Below, in pieces: positions 43,246 through 54,199 of a DNA stretch of 64,000 bases. The position numbers were made by a program, and so were the translations under genes. The first letter of the stretch is position 1. The number at the start of each line of letters is the position of its first letter. The stretch comes from Salvator merianae (Eukaryota; Chordata; Lepidosauria; Squamata; Teiidae): contig QVOM02000034.1 of assembly GCA_003586115.2 (NCBI GenBank), positions 106,839,510 through 106,903,509 on the forward strand, given 5' to 3'. The notes beneath the pieces were generated by a model. It was not told the origin of the DNA and ran no database searches. It saw only the letters and a program-made list of their open reading frames with translations.

Positions 43246-44133
43246 TCTGTCTTCTCACCTAACAGCTCCATACTTGATGCCCAGCTATAACTAAGCTTTA
43301 ATCCACATTCAATCTACCTAGCCACTTTTTTTGCATTATCTTACCTTTCACCATGAATTAGCATTTTTACTGAGTTTGGATTGTACATGACACAAGGCAT
43401 AAAATGCAGAACATCCCAAGCTTAGCTCTTAAGAACATGTTAGTACTTTCTGATAATAGCTTGGCTAACTGGAGCTAAGAAATCAAAGCATTCTTAACAT
43501 GATTTGGCATACTTCCAGAAGATGATTTGGTACTTGCTGACAGACCTTTTTGCACTGGCTCAGTGGATCATGATTCAGACCTTCCTGAGAATGGCATGTC
43601 TACGTTTGTACAGGCTGTACTTTAAAAAAAAAAAAAATGCGCATAGCTTAGCACTTCTGTACAGGGAGATTTGGAAGTGACTGAGTAATCCAGAATTCCT
43701 GAAACCAAAAGTGGCCAATGTGTAGAAACCAGCTTAACGTTTTTACGATGATGACTCAGCAGGTTTAAAATTTGCCATCAAAATTCCTTGCAGTAGCTTA
43801 AATAGTGCACGATCTGCAGTTTTGTATATCATGGCCTGGCACTTTTCCAGGCAATGACTGAGCGGATGATAATAAGGGAACAAGCTCTTATGGGAGAAGC
43901 CCATCTTTCATGAATGTTGTGAGCAATTCTGGAGACTCGGTTCTGTGAGCAGATTACAAGGAAAGGCAAAGAAAGAAATATATATATTTTTAAAAGCCTC
44001 CCTCACGATGTGCTCCTGCCTAAATTGAAGAATATGATGCCTCTCTCCAAACTATGCACTGAAGCAAATGTATGCCAACATTAGAGACTGAAGAACATCA
44101 TTCACTGCACTAAAGGTAAAAACATTAAATTAA
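43246..44133. other. unassigned, possible MITE remnants
   Basis: GACCTTTTTGCACTGGCTCA at 43543 is a MITE-style left end with no partner. A run of A at 43624-43638. Otherwise nothing recognised. Confidence 0.4.
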
Positions 44134-44585
44134 GGGTATTTCTGCATCCACCATACATACTTACTAGCTGGAGCAATCCATGCATCCCGGGACAAGGCCA
44201 TCTGCATTTTGATGGCTATTTCAGGACAGCTCCACACCATCCTCTACAAACTCTGATGGCCAGGAACTAAAATTTCTGACCTCAGAGCCCCCAGGGGACC
44301 CATTTCAGCAAGGCACCTTGTTGTGTCACCAGAATGGGTCCCCATGGTAAACTGGACCATGGAGGCCTGTGCCTTCTGAATCATTCCATGGTCAAATCTA
44401 CCAGGCAGTAGTACATTGGTAAACCTTTTTAAACATGTCTACTGGTATACTGGATTAGGCAGTCATATTGGGCCATCTGTGCATGTTCCATCTAAAGTGG
44501 ACAGAGCAGGGGATGTGACCTCGTTTAAACTGCACTAGCATGTGGAAGGGAGGCCTCTGGACTCCCAGTAAATGTGAAAAGGCCT
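44134..44585. mobile_element. GG-ended MITE, 452 bp, TSD TAA
   Basis: Left GGGTATTTCTGCATCCACC, right AGTAAATGTGAAAAGGCCT; TAA at 44131-44133 and 44586-44588. Inner blocks GATGGCCAGGAACTAAAATT and GGGGACCCATTTCAGCAAGG match 3860-4374. Confidence 0.72.
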
Positions 44586-45398
44586 TAAGAGATGCATGTG
44601 CAGAAAGGTTTATCTCACCCACATCTCTGGACATCAGAAGAGTAGGGGCAGGTCTGCAAACGCTAGACGAATCCAGGCACTAGTAGCCCAGCCTATCTAA
44701 ACCTGCTCACAAGTAAGCCTGGCTGAACTTACTGGAGCTTATACCCATTTAGCTGTGATTGGCAAATTGCCAGGTTTTCTTCAGCATTGCTCCAGGGATT
44801 TTCCCTCTCCTTGTTTTTCCCCTTGGCTTAATTTTAAGAAACATGTTCCGGTGAGCTAAAAGACCTTGTACTCTTGACACCTTGCAGCCAGAAGGCTAGT
44901 GGGCTGTGTAAAATATTGGTCCCTTCCTGAGTCCACAGGAAGGGGTACCCCAAGAGTTCTTCTCCCTGATGTTGGATCCATGCAGCACTTTGGGGATTGG
45001 GGTGGGAAATGGCCACTCCTGGGGTGCAGTCATTTGCCTTGTGGTGACAAGAGGTCCTCCTTTCAGCTGCATGCAAACACAGCAACAGACTGTCCCTGGC
45101 ATCCAGTGTGCAACTTTGCCAGACCTACCATCCATGGCTCCAGCCACACAGCCCTTGTCTAATGAGGACAGAGGCTTAGTGGCTTCCTGCTTCCTTCTGT
45201 CTTGATCACTACTGCTCCAATTGGATGGGTCTTTGTGTACACATGCTTTCTTGGAACCTATGGACTTGGACAGAGCTCACTGAATTCTCAAGTGGCATAC
45301 AGGATGAACAAAGTGAAACTGCTTTCTTATTAGCCAACTGTGACAGAGTCAATTCTACTCTCAAAAATAATCTGCTTCTAAAGTCACAGAGTGACAAA
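44586..45398. other. unassigned
   Basis: Contains CACAAGTAAGCCTGGCTGAA near 44710, reminiscent of a common reptile dispersed repeat, but not boundable. The short frames on both strands at 44834-45205 have no domain. Confidence 0.4.
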
Positions 45399-45605
45399 AA
45401 ACAGAACATAAGAGAACCCCTGCTGGATAAGGCCACAGCCCAATTAGGCCAGCATCCTGTCTCACACAGTGGCCCACCAATTGCTTCTGGGCATTTTCAA
45501 GAGAAGTCAAAGGCAAAACCTTCACCTGCTCTCAACTCCCTTCAAATGACCTTTAGAGGCATCATGCCTGTCTCTCCACCCTGGAGGTAGTACCTTTTTC
45601 AAAGT
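45399..45605 (-). mobile_element. CR1-type LINE 3' end, reverse strand
   Basis: Plus strand reads AACATAAGAGAACCCCTGCT, GGATAAGGCCACAGCCC, GCATCCTGTCTCACACAGTG, GCTTCTGGGCATTTTCAAG and CCTGGAGGTAGTACCTTTTT: the reverse of the 52935-54199 order. The terminal octamer TTCTTATG is decayed to CTCTTATG on the reverse strand. Confidence 0.8.
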
Positions 45606-46154
45606 GGGTGGGGGAGAATATAACTACAGGGGACTTTTAATCATGCAACCCTTGTCCAACTGTATTGCCCATATTTGCAAACACTCCATTGAAGAGTTTT
45701 TCAATTTTTCCAGGACACAGTGGTGTTTTGATAAATAACATTTCTAGCTGGCTAATTTTGTAGCTAATTATCATCAAACACTAAGACAGATCTTCTACAG
45801 TATTAGACATGCTTTGAAAAAAAAAAAAACCTTCAACCATGTGCATGAGGGAATTACAAATTCATCAGTATACAGGTTTTCAGATCTGAAATTAATGGTT
45901 CATTATGTTACCGTAGAAGTAAAATATAAAATTTTACAGTTGGCTGATAGTAAAAATAACAGCTAAATTAATATATGATTCATTTAAAAATTAAAACTTA
46001 TAATCCATGGGTTCATTTCTAATTATAAAAAATAAAGTTATTTAATTAAAGTTATAAAATATTTTAAGTGTAGTGCAGCATTTACTTTAAGTAACTTAAG
46101 CTGTCAAGTTGGTTTGAGTAAATATAGTTTATTCTTATACAAACATATATAACT
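45606..46154. other. AT-rich repeat-poor sequence
   Basis: Very AT-rich with many TAATTA-like sites (45760-46060) and a 12-A run near 45819. No repeat recognised; could be conserved non-coding or simply AT-rich. Confidence 0.4.
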
Positions 46155-46630
46155 GAGGCAGAATCCACACACAGGTCATTATTCTGCACCATGCTGGACT
46201 GATCATGGGCCGGATCAAGTGCTCCAATGCAAGACTGGACCTGCAGCCGGCAGCACAGTGGAAAGGCCATCCTCACTATGACAACCCACCCTGGCCCAAC
46301 TTCAGATTTGCCAGCCAGAGTTGTTTTAGCCAGGTGCCCAGAAGTGGCCCACTTCTGTGCCCAGTTCTGGGAGCCCAGTGAAATGGCGCTGAGCTCCGCA
46401 TACCAGGTAGACTGGCCCAGCTGCTCAGTGACATCCGCACCTAAGTGGCTGGCTCAGCCTACCATCAAGGAATACTCAGGAGACCACATAAAAGCAGTTC
46501 CCAGTTGGAGATGGCTCTGGTACCACTTTCTTGCCTAGGCCTTCTCAGTGCCATGTTCCATGGGGCTGCAGCATTCCATGGGGATGCATGACCTCCTAGT
46601 AGACCAGTGCACACTGCAAATGAGGCATTT
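46155..46630. mobile_element. diverged MITE-related element
   Basis: Left AGGCAGAATCCACACACAGG; shares CACCCTGGCCCAACTTCAG and CCAGGTGCCCAGAAGTGG with 3390-3859. Right end uncertain, possibly CACACTGCAAATGAGGC near 46629. Confidence 0.45.
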
Positions 46631-46979
46631 CCCAGGGGCTCCCTCCATCTCTTGAACTCATCAAAGTCTGGAGACCTAGAGTAAATGGTGGTGCTGTTGC
46701 TGCTGCTGGTAATTCATCCAATCCCTTTTCCTGTTGTTCATTTCTTTTGGAAAACAATGCTGGAAGACATTCTGGAAGTTCTTACAAGCTTAAGCAGAGC
46801 AAAACTGCATTAAATATGTCTATTTTTTTCCCCCATGGGTGCCTGCAGAAAGCAAGGAGAAACCAGGAATGCTGGTGTTTCCCTCTTGAGGCCTCCTGGG
46901 TGCTGTCCTGACAGGCCTCTCAGCAAGCCGTCGTACTTATACATGTTTGTTGAACAGCCATGGGCTATCCTTAAAGGTG
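46631..46979. other. unassigned spacer
   Basis: No feature recognised. Confidence 0.45.
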
Positions 46980-47205
46980 CCTTTCCTTTCCTTTCCTTTC
47001 CTTTCCTTTCCTTTCCTTTCCTTTCCTTTCCTTTCCTTTCCTTTCCTTTCCTTCCCTTCCCTTCCCTTCCCTTCCCTTCCCTTCCCTTTCCTTTCCTTTC
47101 CTTTCCTTTCCTTTCCTTCCCTTTCCTTTCCTTTCCTTTCCTTCCCTTCCCTTCCCTTCCCTTCCCTTCCCTTCCCTTCCCTTCCCTTCCCTTTCCTTTC
47201 CTTCC
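46980..47205 (+). repeat. 226-bp polypyrimidine tract of CTTTC and CTTCC pentamers
   Basis: Blocks of CTTTC alternate with blocks of CTTCC, at least two blocks of each, with no purine on the plus strand. Every frame stays open on both strands, giving spurious KGKERKG and LPFPSLPF products. Confidence 0.97.
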
Positions 47206-47322
47206 ATGGGAAGCAGCACAGTGACATATGGTTTGGTCTATCTCTCTGCCCATACTCCCATGAGAATAAGTACCACATTTTGAGGTAGTCTATACAAAAT
47301 CTGACAATTTAAGAAATCAGAA

Positions 47323-47764
47323 CTATTTCCACACCTGCACGGTGTGTGTGGGGGGGAGCGGCTCAATTGGAACTGCTCTGACTGGAGTGGTTGCATGAGG
47401 GAGTGGTCCCACTGGCCCAGAAAAAGTCCATCTCCACTTGGACATCTTTGTCTGAAATAGGCCCTGCACAGGCCCATGCTGCTCTGAAGTTCCTGGGTTC
47501 AGAGACCTAGGGAAACCCATTTTAATGGTGCAATTTGGTGCACCACTGAAATAGCCCCCCTTCTACACTGGCCCATGGAGGTGTGGCCTGGAATGCCAGT
47601 AGACTTTGTAAAAACAGGTGTCTCATTTTGGCTGTCTAGACCAGGCTTCATTGTGCCCAGTGCAGATGCAGTGTGCTAGCAGGAGCGTGGCCTTTCCTGT
47701 TCCATGCCAAAATGAGGGGCCCAGAAGAGGGCCAGGCCTCGCACAATTCCATTCTAACAGACCC
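47323..47764. mobile_element. GG-ended MITE relative of 3860-4374
   Basis: Left region CTATTTCCACACCTGCACG, right TTCCATTCTAACAGACCC. Shares AATTGGAACTGCTCTGACTG, GGTGCACCACTGAAATAG and GGAATGCCAGTAGAC with 3860-4374. TSD not resolved. Confidence 0.65.
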
Positions 47765-48189
47765 AAAGATCCTGCTGGCAGCTCAATAACTTAAGGACTA
47801 CAGTAACAGAAGAAGAAAAAAGCAGAGTGTTGGCTTTTTAAAAATGGGGAAAGAGCGAATTTGAACTAGTTCTTGATAAAGCTGCATTAACATTTAAGGT
47901 GGAATGGCTACTGGCATATACAGCTCTTGTGGAGAAAGAGCCAAAAATGGCATCTGCTCTAACTCTACCTGATAACTGCAAACACATTGCAATTCCAAGA
48001 CAGAAGGCTAGAAATGGGAAACCTGTGGTTTTCGATCCCCTTCACTTCCAGCTCATCTAGCTAATGTTTGGGCATGATGTAAGACAACATTCATCTGCAA
48101 GACAGTGTTCAGTGTAAAGCCAAGGTCAAAAATGTCTCTCCCCCTCCCATCCTGCAAGATATAAAACACAAGAGTAGGAAACAGCAAGA
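47765..48189. other. unassigned spacer
   Basis: No feature recognised. Confidence 0.45.
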
Positions 48190-48290
48190 GTTGGGTTGTT
48201 TCAGAAAGTTAAGCAAGGTGGGATATGGTTAGTATTTGAATGAAAAAACACCAAGAAATCTCAGTGCTATGGAGGGATTGGGAAGTCAAA

Positions 48291-49006
48291 GGCCAGCTCC
48301 AGACATCAGCCAAATATTGTGGCAGCAAGCAATATTCTGGAGAAAAGCCCCTCCGGAATACTTGCTTGTTGCCTAGACAACACAGGGGCTTTTGTTGTCT
48401 GTGTGCGTTTTAGTGGCACATACATCCAGGTATTTCATCAGTGGCTGCAGCAAAGGTGGTGGCTCCATCTACAGGGTAGGTAATAGCTCTATTTTGGGAA
48501 AACCCACCACCAGAGTCAGATTCTCCCAAAATGGGTTATCACATATTTTAGGGGGGATATAGTGGAGCTATGGTGGGGTTACCACAAACATGTGTGGCAA
48601 TTAGGGATGTGCAAATTTCAATTCACATTCTAAAATTTGTACGAAATTTCATCTTTGCAAATTTTCTTATTGAAACAAATGACTTTTTTTCATATTTACA
48701 GTTTTCAATCAAAAATGAAAAAGCCTCTTCTTTTGCAATGAATTTTGTCAAATTTTCACACTTTTTGCTATGTTTAAACGAAGAAAATTGCATTTTCAAT
48801 AAGATTTTCAAAAGGAAAACATTGTGCAAAATACAAAAATGAATGCAAAAATACATTATTTGACAATGAAATTCACTGACAAAGCAAAAATACAGATTTT
48901 CGTTCAAAAATGAATCAATTTTTTTTTTTTTATGCACATCTCTAGTGGCAATCCCACCATAGTGCAGCCATGATGGCACTATATTTCCCCCCATCTGGAC
49001 TGGACC
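48291..49006 (-). mobile_element. GG-ended MITE family N, TSD AAA, itself interrupted
   Basis: Left GGCCAGCTCCAGACATC, right CCATCTGGACTGGACC; AAA at 48288-48290 and 49007-49009. Matches the reverse complement of 29290-29692. Net length without the hAT insert and its duplicated target is about 365 bp. Confidence 0.75.
48602..48944. mobile_element. hAT element, 343 bp, perfect 8-bp TSD GTGGCAAT
   Basis: Left TAGGGATGTGCAAATTTCAA, right TTTTATGCACATCTCTA; GTGGCAAT at 48594-48601 and 48945-48952. The interior is AT-rich (AAATTTTC, GAAAAT) and palindromic about a centre near 48775, unlike the CpG-rich relatives: an AT-decayed or distinct subfamily. Confidence 0.92.
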
Positions 49007-49268
49007 AAAGAAGTTCTCATAAGTATTTAATAGCAAACCACTTCCACACTGTTGCCAAGATGTGTCCATGTTGCCAGCAGGAGTAAGCTCAATTCAAGAG
49101 AGCATTTTTGAAAAAGATCTTTATCTTTAAATAATTGCATTGCTATTGCAAATATGGACAGACTTGGTCATTCATCTATTCATATTTTAGAGAGAGCATG
49201 GAAGCTGTTTATAATTGCCCACAAAGTGTCCCATCATTGCTCTATTATGTACGGGAGATAGACTCAAA

Positions 49269-49928
49269 GGCCCTTTCTGCACTTACCTTTATTCCAGAAT
49301 ATATTCCAGAATAAGACTCTGTAATCCACATGGAATACAGCAGATCCCACCCTCCCGTCACATTGAACCACATTGGATGAAGCATTGGACCACTTTAAAG
49401 AGGTCCACAACTGGCCCAGTGCCCCTATTCAGGATTACTGCGAGCTGGAATTTGCTTGGAGATCCTTTATGGTAACTCTCCAGGAAGTGTCACTGGAAAT
49501 GGCACCAGAAATGGTGCAGCACCTAAAAAGGACCTCCTAGAGAAACTGTGAAGGCCATAAATTTTCATTCCTAGCCTTTGTAGTCTCCCTGGCCCTTTCT
49601 GCACTTGGACATATTCCAGATTATATCTCAGAATAGGGACCTGTCATCTGCATGCTAGTGCAGACTATGGTAGATCCTGGGCAAGACCTTTCATAGTTTG
49701 CACTAGCATGTGCATAGCAGGTCCCTATTCTGGGATATAATCCACAATAAGGCCAAGTGCAGAAAGGGCCCATGCTGCCTCCAAAGTATCTTCAGAGACA
49801 GCCACAGAGGCTGTGATGGGCTATCTGAGTGTGGACAGCGCTTGGAGTGAGCTATTGGTCTGTTGTGTCTCATGATTACTGTTCTGTGTTACATGGACCA
49901 GGATAGCCCATGCAGTGTGGAAAAGGTC
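49269..49928. mobile_element. GG-ended MITE, host of a nested miniature MITE
   Basis: Left GGCCCTTTCTGCACTTACCT, right CATGCAGTGTGGAAAAGGTC. Matches the reverse of 8583-9155, with 49591-49770 as extra sequence inside. Flanks AAA and ATA differ by one base. Confidence 0.65.
49591..49770. mobile_element. miniature MITE, 180 bp, near-perfect TIRs
   Basis: Left GGCCCTTTCTGCACTTGG, right CCAAGTGCAGAAAGGGCC: exact reverse complements. Inner arms ATTCCAGATTATATCTCAGA and TTCTGGGATATAATCCACAA also pair, and GCATGCTAGTGCAGACTATG faces CATAGTTTGCACTAGCATG. Confidence 0.85.
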
Positions 49929-50003
49929 ATACGGAATATTATATAGCAATCTTGCAATATAGTCTATTGTCGTTATACAATTTCCTTGTGAACAGAGATT
50001 TTA

Positions 50004-50601
50004 GGGTATTTCCAACTTACCTTTAGAACAGGCTTGTGCACTATGTGGCCCAATTCTGGACCTCTCTCTTTCATACTCTAGTGCAGAATGGAGAGGCCCT
50101 GCTCCCTGGTAGGCCACTGCATCCAAACTGGATGCAGTGTCATCCAGCTTAGGTGACCAAAATGGCCACCTAGGTCAGAATACTAGTAGGCCTATTCTAA
50201 TAGGTTTACTGGCATTCCAAGGGGCACTAGACCAGTCCAGGGAGATGTGCAGAAGGGTACATGCATCTGTGGGATGGTGTAGCAGGGGGACTCATTTTAG
50301 TGATGATTTGGGCGTGCATGCATGACCATGCTGCACTGCATTGGGCTCGGCAACTGTGTCTGTACATGATTGTATTTGTGTACACCTGTGTGCTGCATGG
50401 CTCTGTCAGTTGCCATGACAGTGGCCGGACTCATTCCAGCCATGACCATGGTAAGGATCAAGTGAGAAATCCAGCATTCACACTGCAAATGCTGGTATCC
50501 TGCTGATGGTAGAGATTACGGCCATGCAGTGCGGACCGTGTCCGCACTGCATAGTCAATACGACTGTGCAACATTCCATGGGGGTAAGTGCAAAAACGCC
50601 C
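50004..50601. mobile_element. GG-ended palindromic MITE, about 600 bp
   Basis: Left GGGTATTTCCAACTTACC, right GGTAAGTGCAAAAACGCCC. The right part shares AATGCTGGTATCCTGCTGAT and CCATGACAGTGGCC with 14274-14645 and 59638-60079; the left part resembles 44134-44585 reversed, so it may be a composite. Confidence 0.6.
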
Positions 50602-51343
50602 CAAGTGGCTAGGGTTCTTCTGAGCAGGTAACTTGTTCAGAATTTCTGTATTCATAATCCCTGGCAGTTCACTGATGGAGGTTGAAATTCAGTGACATCT
50701 ATCATTTCGCCAGGAAAACAGGATGGCCCTGCAGGGTATCTCTACCTGCCCAGGCAAACAATTTTAGATTTCTACTTCAGCTGCCTTCAAGAGCCCACTT
50801 TTAACCCCTCTCCTCCCCCATCACCTTTTCCTCATGTGTCATATCTTTTTAGATTGTAAGCTTGAGGATAGTGATTTGTATAGCATTGTGTATTATAAGG
50901 CTGCAATCAGACTCAGTTAAAGGGGTACTTTCTGGGCAAATCTGAGGCTCTAGGGAGAGAAATAAAATCCTGAAATGGTCTTATCCTGTCATAAAGACTG
51001 AGAAAGGTCACCTCTTCAACATTTGCAATTTCATAGCTCTGAAGTCACCTCAAACTTTAAGCCAGGCTGATCAGAAACCTGCATAAGTAAAGAGGTGGTG
51101 ATTTCCCACTCAGTAGTAACTTTGTAGTCAAATTACATTGCCTGACTTTGATGTAAAGATAGACTGCAGTACAAGGTAGGTTTGAGCAGTATATTTGGGA
51201 CAACTGTTTGGAAGGCACTTTTTTCCCCTTCTGGGGACTGAGTGCTTATTCTTAAAGAGAGGATTATAAAAAGCCCTATTTGATCACATTCTAAGCAACA
51301 CTGGGAGACTGCTTGGTCTCATGATGAGTGGAACAAAAATGCA
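50602..51343. other. unassigned spacer
   Basis: No feature recognised. Confidence 0.45.
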
Positions 51344-51344
51344 C

Positions 51345-51379
<35 letters not shown>

Positions 51380-51393
51380 ACAAACAAATAAAT
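51344..51393 (+). repeat. (AAAT)n microsatellite
   Basis: About twelve AAAT tetramers, two of them AAAC variants. Confidence 0.95.
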
Positions 51394-52934
51394 GTGGAGG
51401 ATAGAGATGTAGCAAATGTAGAGAAGGCCTAGGAATAGAACAACCAAACATGCAGCAGCAAGATATGCATAAATGTTGAGATATGTATAAATATCTAGAC
51501 ATGCTTTCCTGAATAAAAAGGTATAATTTGTAAAACGTGATCCCAGGTACAAGCTGCATCCAATTGTACACGTGATACGAAAGCTCATGATGTACAGCTG
51601 TAGCTAGTCATGTTATCTCCCAAAGATAAGACATTTGAAGCAATTTAACTGCTCTGCAATACTGTAGTTGTTGGCTGGGTGTGTAGAGTTGGATTTTGTT
51701 GTGTGGGAGAGCGATAAGTAAAATTTATGGTCGGGACAACTTGAATATTTGCTTTACTTGTATATACTTTAATTTCTTGCAACTAAAAGAATAAATACCT
51801 TTCATGTGAAAGTCACCTCGAGTGTGTGTGCTTCTACGAGGAAGAGATACTAGGAAGGTTGCTACTGTGCCTGTTGACCTAGCACATTCCGCTGTGAACT
51901 CTGCTAAGAAATTTATACCTGACATGTCAGACCCACACAGATGTGAGGTTTTTCTGTATGTCTGTGGGCTTTGCCCTGTGGGGCATCCACACAGTTGTAG
52001 GATATTATCACAAGAAGCCTTTATCATTGGGATTGCCCATTCGATACAGTGAAGAAACAACTATTGATGGCTAATCCAAGGGCATTTGTTCCTTCCTAAA
52101 CCCCTGTGTTCTGGCCTAAACAGCACTTGAAAAGCTTCACAATACCAAGGCTTGAAGAAGCATCTCTCTGACATGCTTAAACTTTAGAAACCACACTTCC
52201 CACCTAGGAAACACAACCAGACCTTCCAAAGCAGTAGGCCAATCAGAGAGTTGTAAGTCATTAGCAGGTCTGGCAGGTAGTAGAGATGCCTCCTCTAAGT
52301 AATAATGGCTATAAACATTTTAATTGAAAAAGAAAACATGAGGAAAAAGAAGCACAGACAGGGGATATACAAAATCCCTCCTCGGGAGCCTTTGGCTCTA
52401 GGCATCACACCAATTAACTGGCTAGGAAATTGGATAAGATAGAAAAAAGGAGAAAAATAAGGTGGCACATTCAGATTGATTACAGACTGACTGACTTGTA
52501 GACTGGCTGACAGGCCATTCTGTCTCCCAAGATGGAGTCTGGTACTTTTAAAACTGGCATCAAATCACATCAATCTCAGGCCAGTCACAGTACCTTCCTT
52601 GGTGAATGTGAGAAATGCAATCCAAATGAGCAAAAAGTCTGTCAAGTTAGAACCACAGATATCTTACATCTGTAAGAGAAAGAAAGAGAGGAAGGCAGGG
52701 GGAAGGAGAGAGAGTTCCACAATGGTTTTGATTTTGACATTTATTTAGCTACTGTTCCTTACGGTGCATATGGATTCCCACCGCAGAAAGTGAGCTTTTC
52801 CCCTTTCTGTACTGCCACAAACTTGTTGTGGACTGGGTCAGAGCAAGTAAAGATGAGCAACATTAAGCAATTGCTTGGTAAGTGGATGGAAATAAATTAT
52901 CTTTCAAAACACTAGAATGAGAGTGATCTAATGC
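51394..52934. other. 1.5 kb unassigned
   Basis: No transposon ends recognised. AAGAATAAATACCTTTCATG near 51787 could be a polyadenylation region of an old LTR or transcript, unsupported by any second signal. 52670-52710 is purine-rich. Confidence 0.4.
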
Positions 52935-54199
52935 AACTGTCAGCAGCTATAACAGAGTCTGCACAGCACCATGTTGAAAAGAGCAACCAGAATGATCAGT
53001 GATCAAGGGGGCTGGAACGAAATCAGGCTTGAAAGATGGTGTTTAAGAGAGAACCTGATTGAAGTTTATAAAATCATGCACAGTATGGATAAGGTGAAAA
53101 GAGAGGGAAAAAAAAAACTTTATCACACAACACTATGAAGCTGATGAGTAAGAGAGTTAGGTTCAACAAGGGGAAGTACTTTTTCACCCAGAGGATGATC
53201 TGTCTTTGGAATTTATTACCAGAGGAGGTGGATACAGTAATCATTCTGGATAGCTTTAAGAACGGATTGGACAGATTCATGGAGGTCAGGTGTATCAATG
53301 GCTATTAGAATGGATGCCTAGGTACTGCCTCCAGGTTGGAAAGACAGACAGGAGGCCAGTAAAAAACATTTGCAGGGAGTCAAGAGCAGGTGAAGGTTTT
53401 GCCTTTATGTTCTGCTTGAGAATGCCCAGAAGCAGCTGGTGGGCCACTGTGTGAAACAGGATGCTGGACTCGATGGGCCTGTTCGCACTGTCCACGCTAG
53501 AATGTGCTAATTAAACCGTCTGCATTATGGGGCCTGAGAACAGACCCCAAGCTGGATAATGGCGTTCGCCAATGCAAACGCCATTATCCGGCCTGATACT
53601 CACCACACAGCAGCCAGCAAGCGTCAGACTGCTTCCATGGCAACCGGGAGGCCCGTGCAGGGATGATGTCATCACGGCGCGCCGCGCGGGCCTCCCAGTC
53701 ACCTTGCCAGTAGCCTGACATTGTGGAGGCCGCTGCTGCCCGCTGCGCCTGCAATCGGGCACCAGAACGCAGTGCCGCCTCGTCCAGTGTCCCTGGCCCG
53801 ATTGCGGCCGCGTGGGCTGGATCGCAGTCTCCTACGGGCCCATTCGGCCCGTGCGAAGTGGCGGACTCCATTGCCCAGCATGCATTGCATGATCACATGA
53901 TTGCGCAATGCATGCTGGGTGGGCTGATGGCCCAGAAGATGACCACCGCCATGGACAGGAAGGTAGGTGCGAATGGCTCCTCACCTGAAGCTCACTTTGA
54001 GCTTCAGGTCAGGATTCAGACAGCTACCTTCCTGTCTAGCGGTAGTAGCGATCGGCAGCAGATGGGGTCTGCTGCTGGTCACTACGGCTGTCTTCTCGTG
54101 CGAAAGCCCTTCACTAGTGGGTGTTCCTGACGCTCACTAGTGTGAAGTGCGAAAAGGCCCGATGAGTCATGGCCTGATCCAGCAAGGGTTGCTGTTCTC
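52935..54199 (+). mobile_element. CR1-type LINE 3' region, interrupted by a MITE
   Basis: Starts in the end of ORF2: AAAAGAGCAACCAGAATGAT (KRATRMI), GAAGTTTATAAAATCATGCA (EVYKIMH), GGAAGTACTTTTTCACCCAG (RKYFFTQ), TTTGGAATTTATTACCAGAG (LWNLLPE) and CTTTAAGAACGGATTGGACA, diagnostic of the CR1 RT C-terminus. The 3' UTR follows to GATGCTGGACTCGAT at 53474, is cut by 53475-54160, and resumes at GATGAGTCATGGCCTGATCC (54161). The frame is broken. Confidence 0.85.
53475..54160. mobile_element. GGGCC-ended CpG-rich MITE, 686 bp, TSD GAT, inside CR1
   Basis: Left GGGCCTGTTCGCACTGTCCA, right GTGTGAAGTGCGAAAAGGCCC; GAT at 53472-53474 and 54161-54163. Because the CR1 consensus resumes exactly on the other side, the insertion limits are well defined. 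It carries a self-complementary core GCATGATCACATGATTGCGC-type region at 53880-53915 and CpG-rich arms. Only the termini resemble subfamilies A and B. Confidence 0.87.

Larger units (their letters stand above)
48190..49110 (+). mobile_element. 5S-rRNA-derived SINE split by a nested insertion
   Basis: Left half 48190-48290: AAGTTAAGCAAGGTGGGATA then TGGTTAGTATTTGAATGAAA is 5S-like (AAGCTAAGCAGGGTCGGG, GGTTAGTACTTGGATGGG in true 5S). Right half about 49007-49110: AATAGCAAACCACTTCCACA, TGTTGCCAAGATGTGTCCAT, GCAGGAGTAAGCTCAATTCA is the Sauria-type SINE body and tail. The two halves are separated by the element at 48291-49006. Confidence 0.75.

Noticed and set aside
46810..47288. Lys/Glu/Gly-rich and Phe/Pro/Leu-rich open frames of up to 147 codons
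   Set aside because: They are translations of a pyrimidine pentamer tract that has no stop in any frame.
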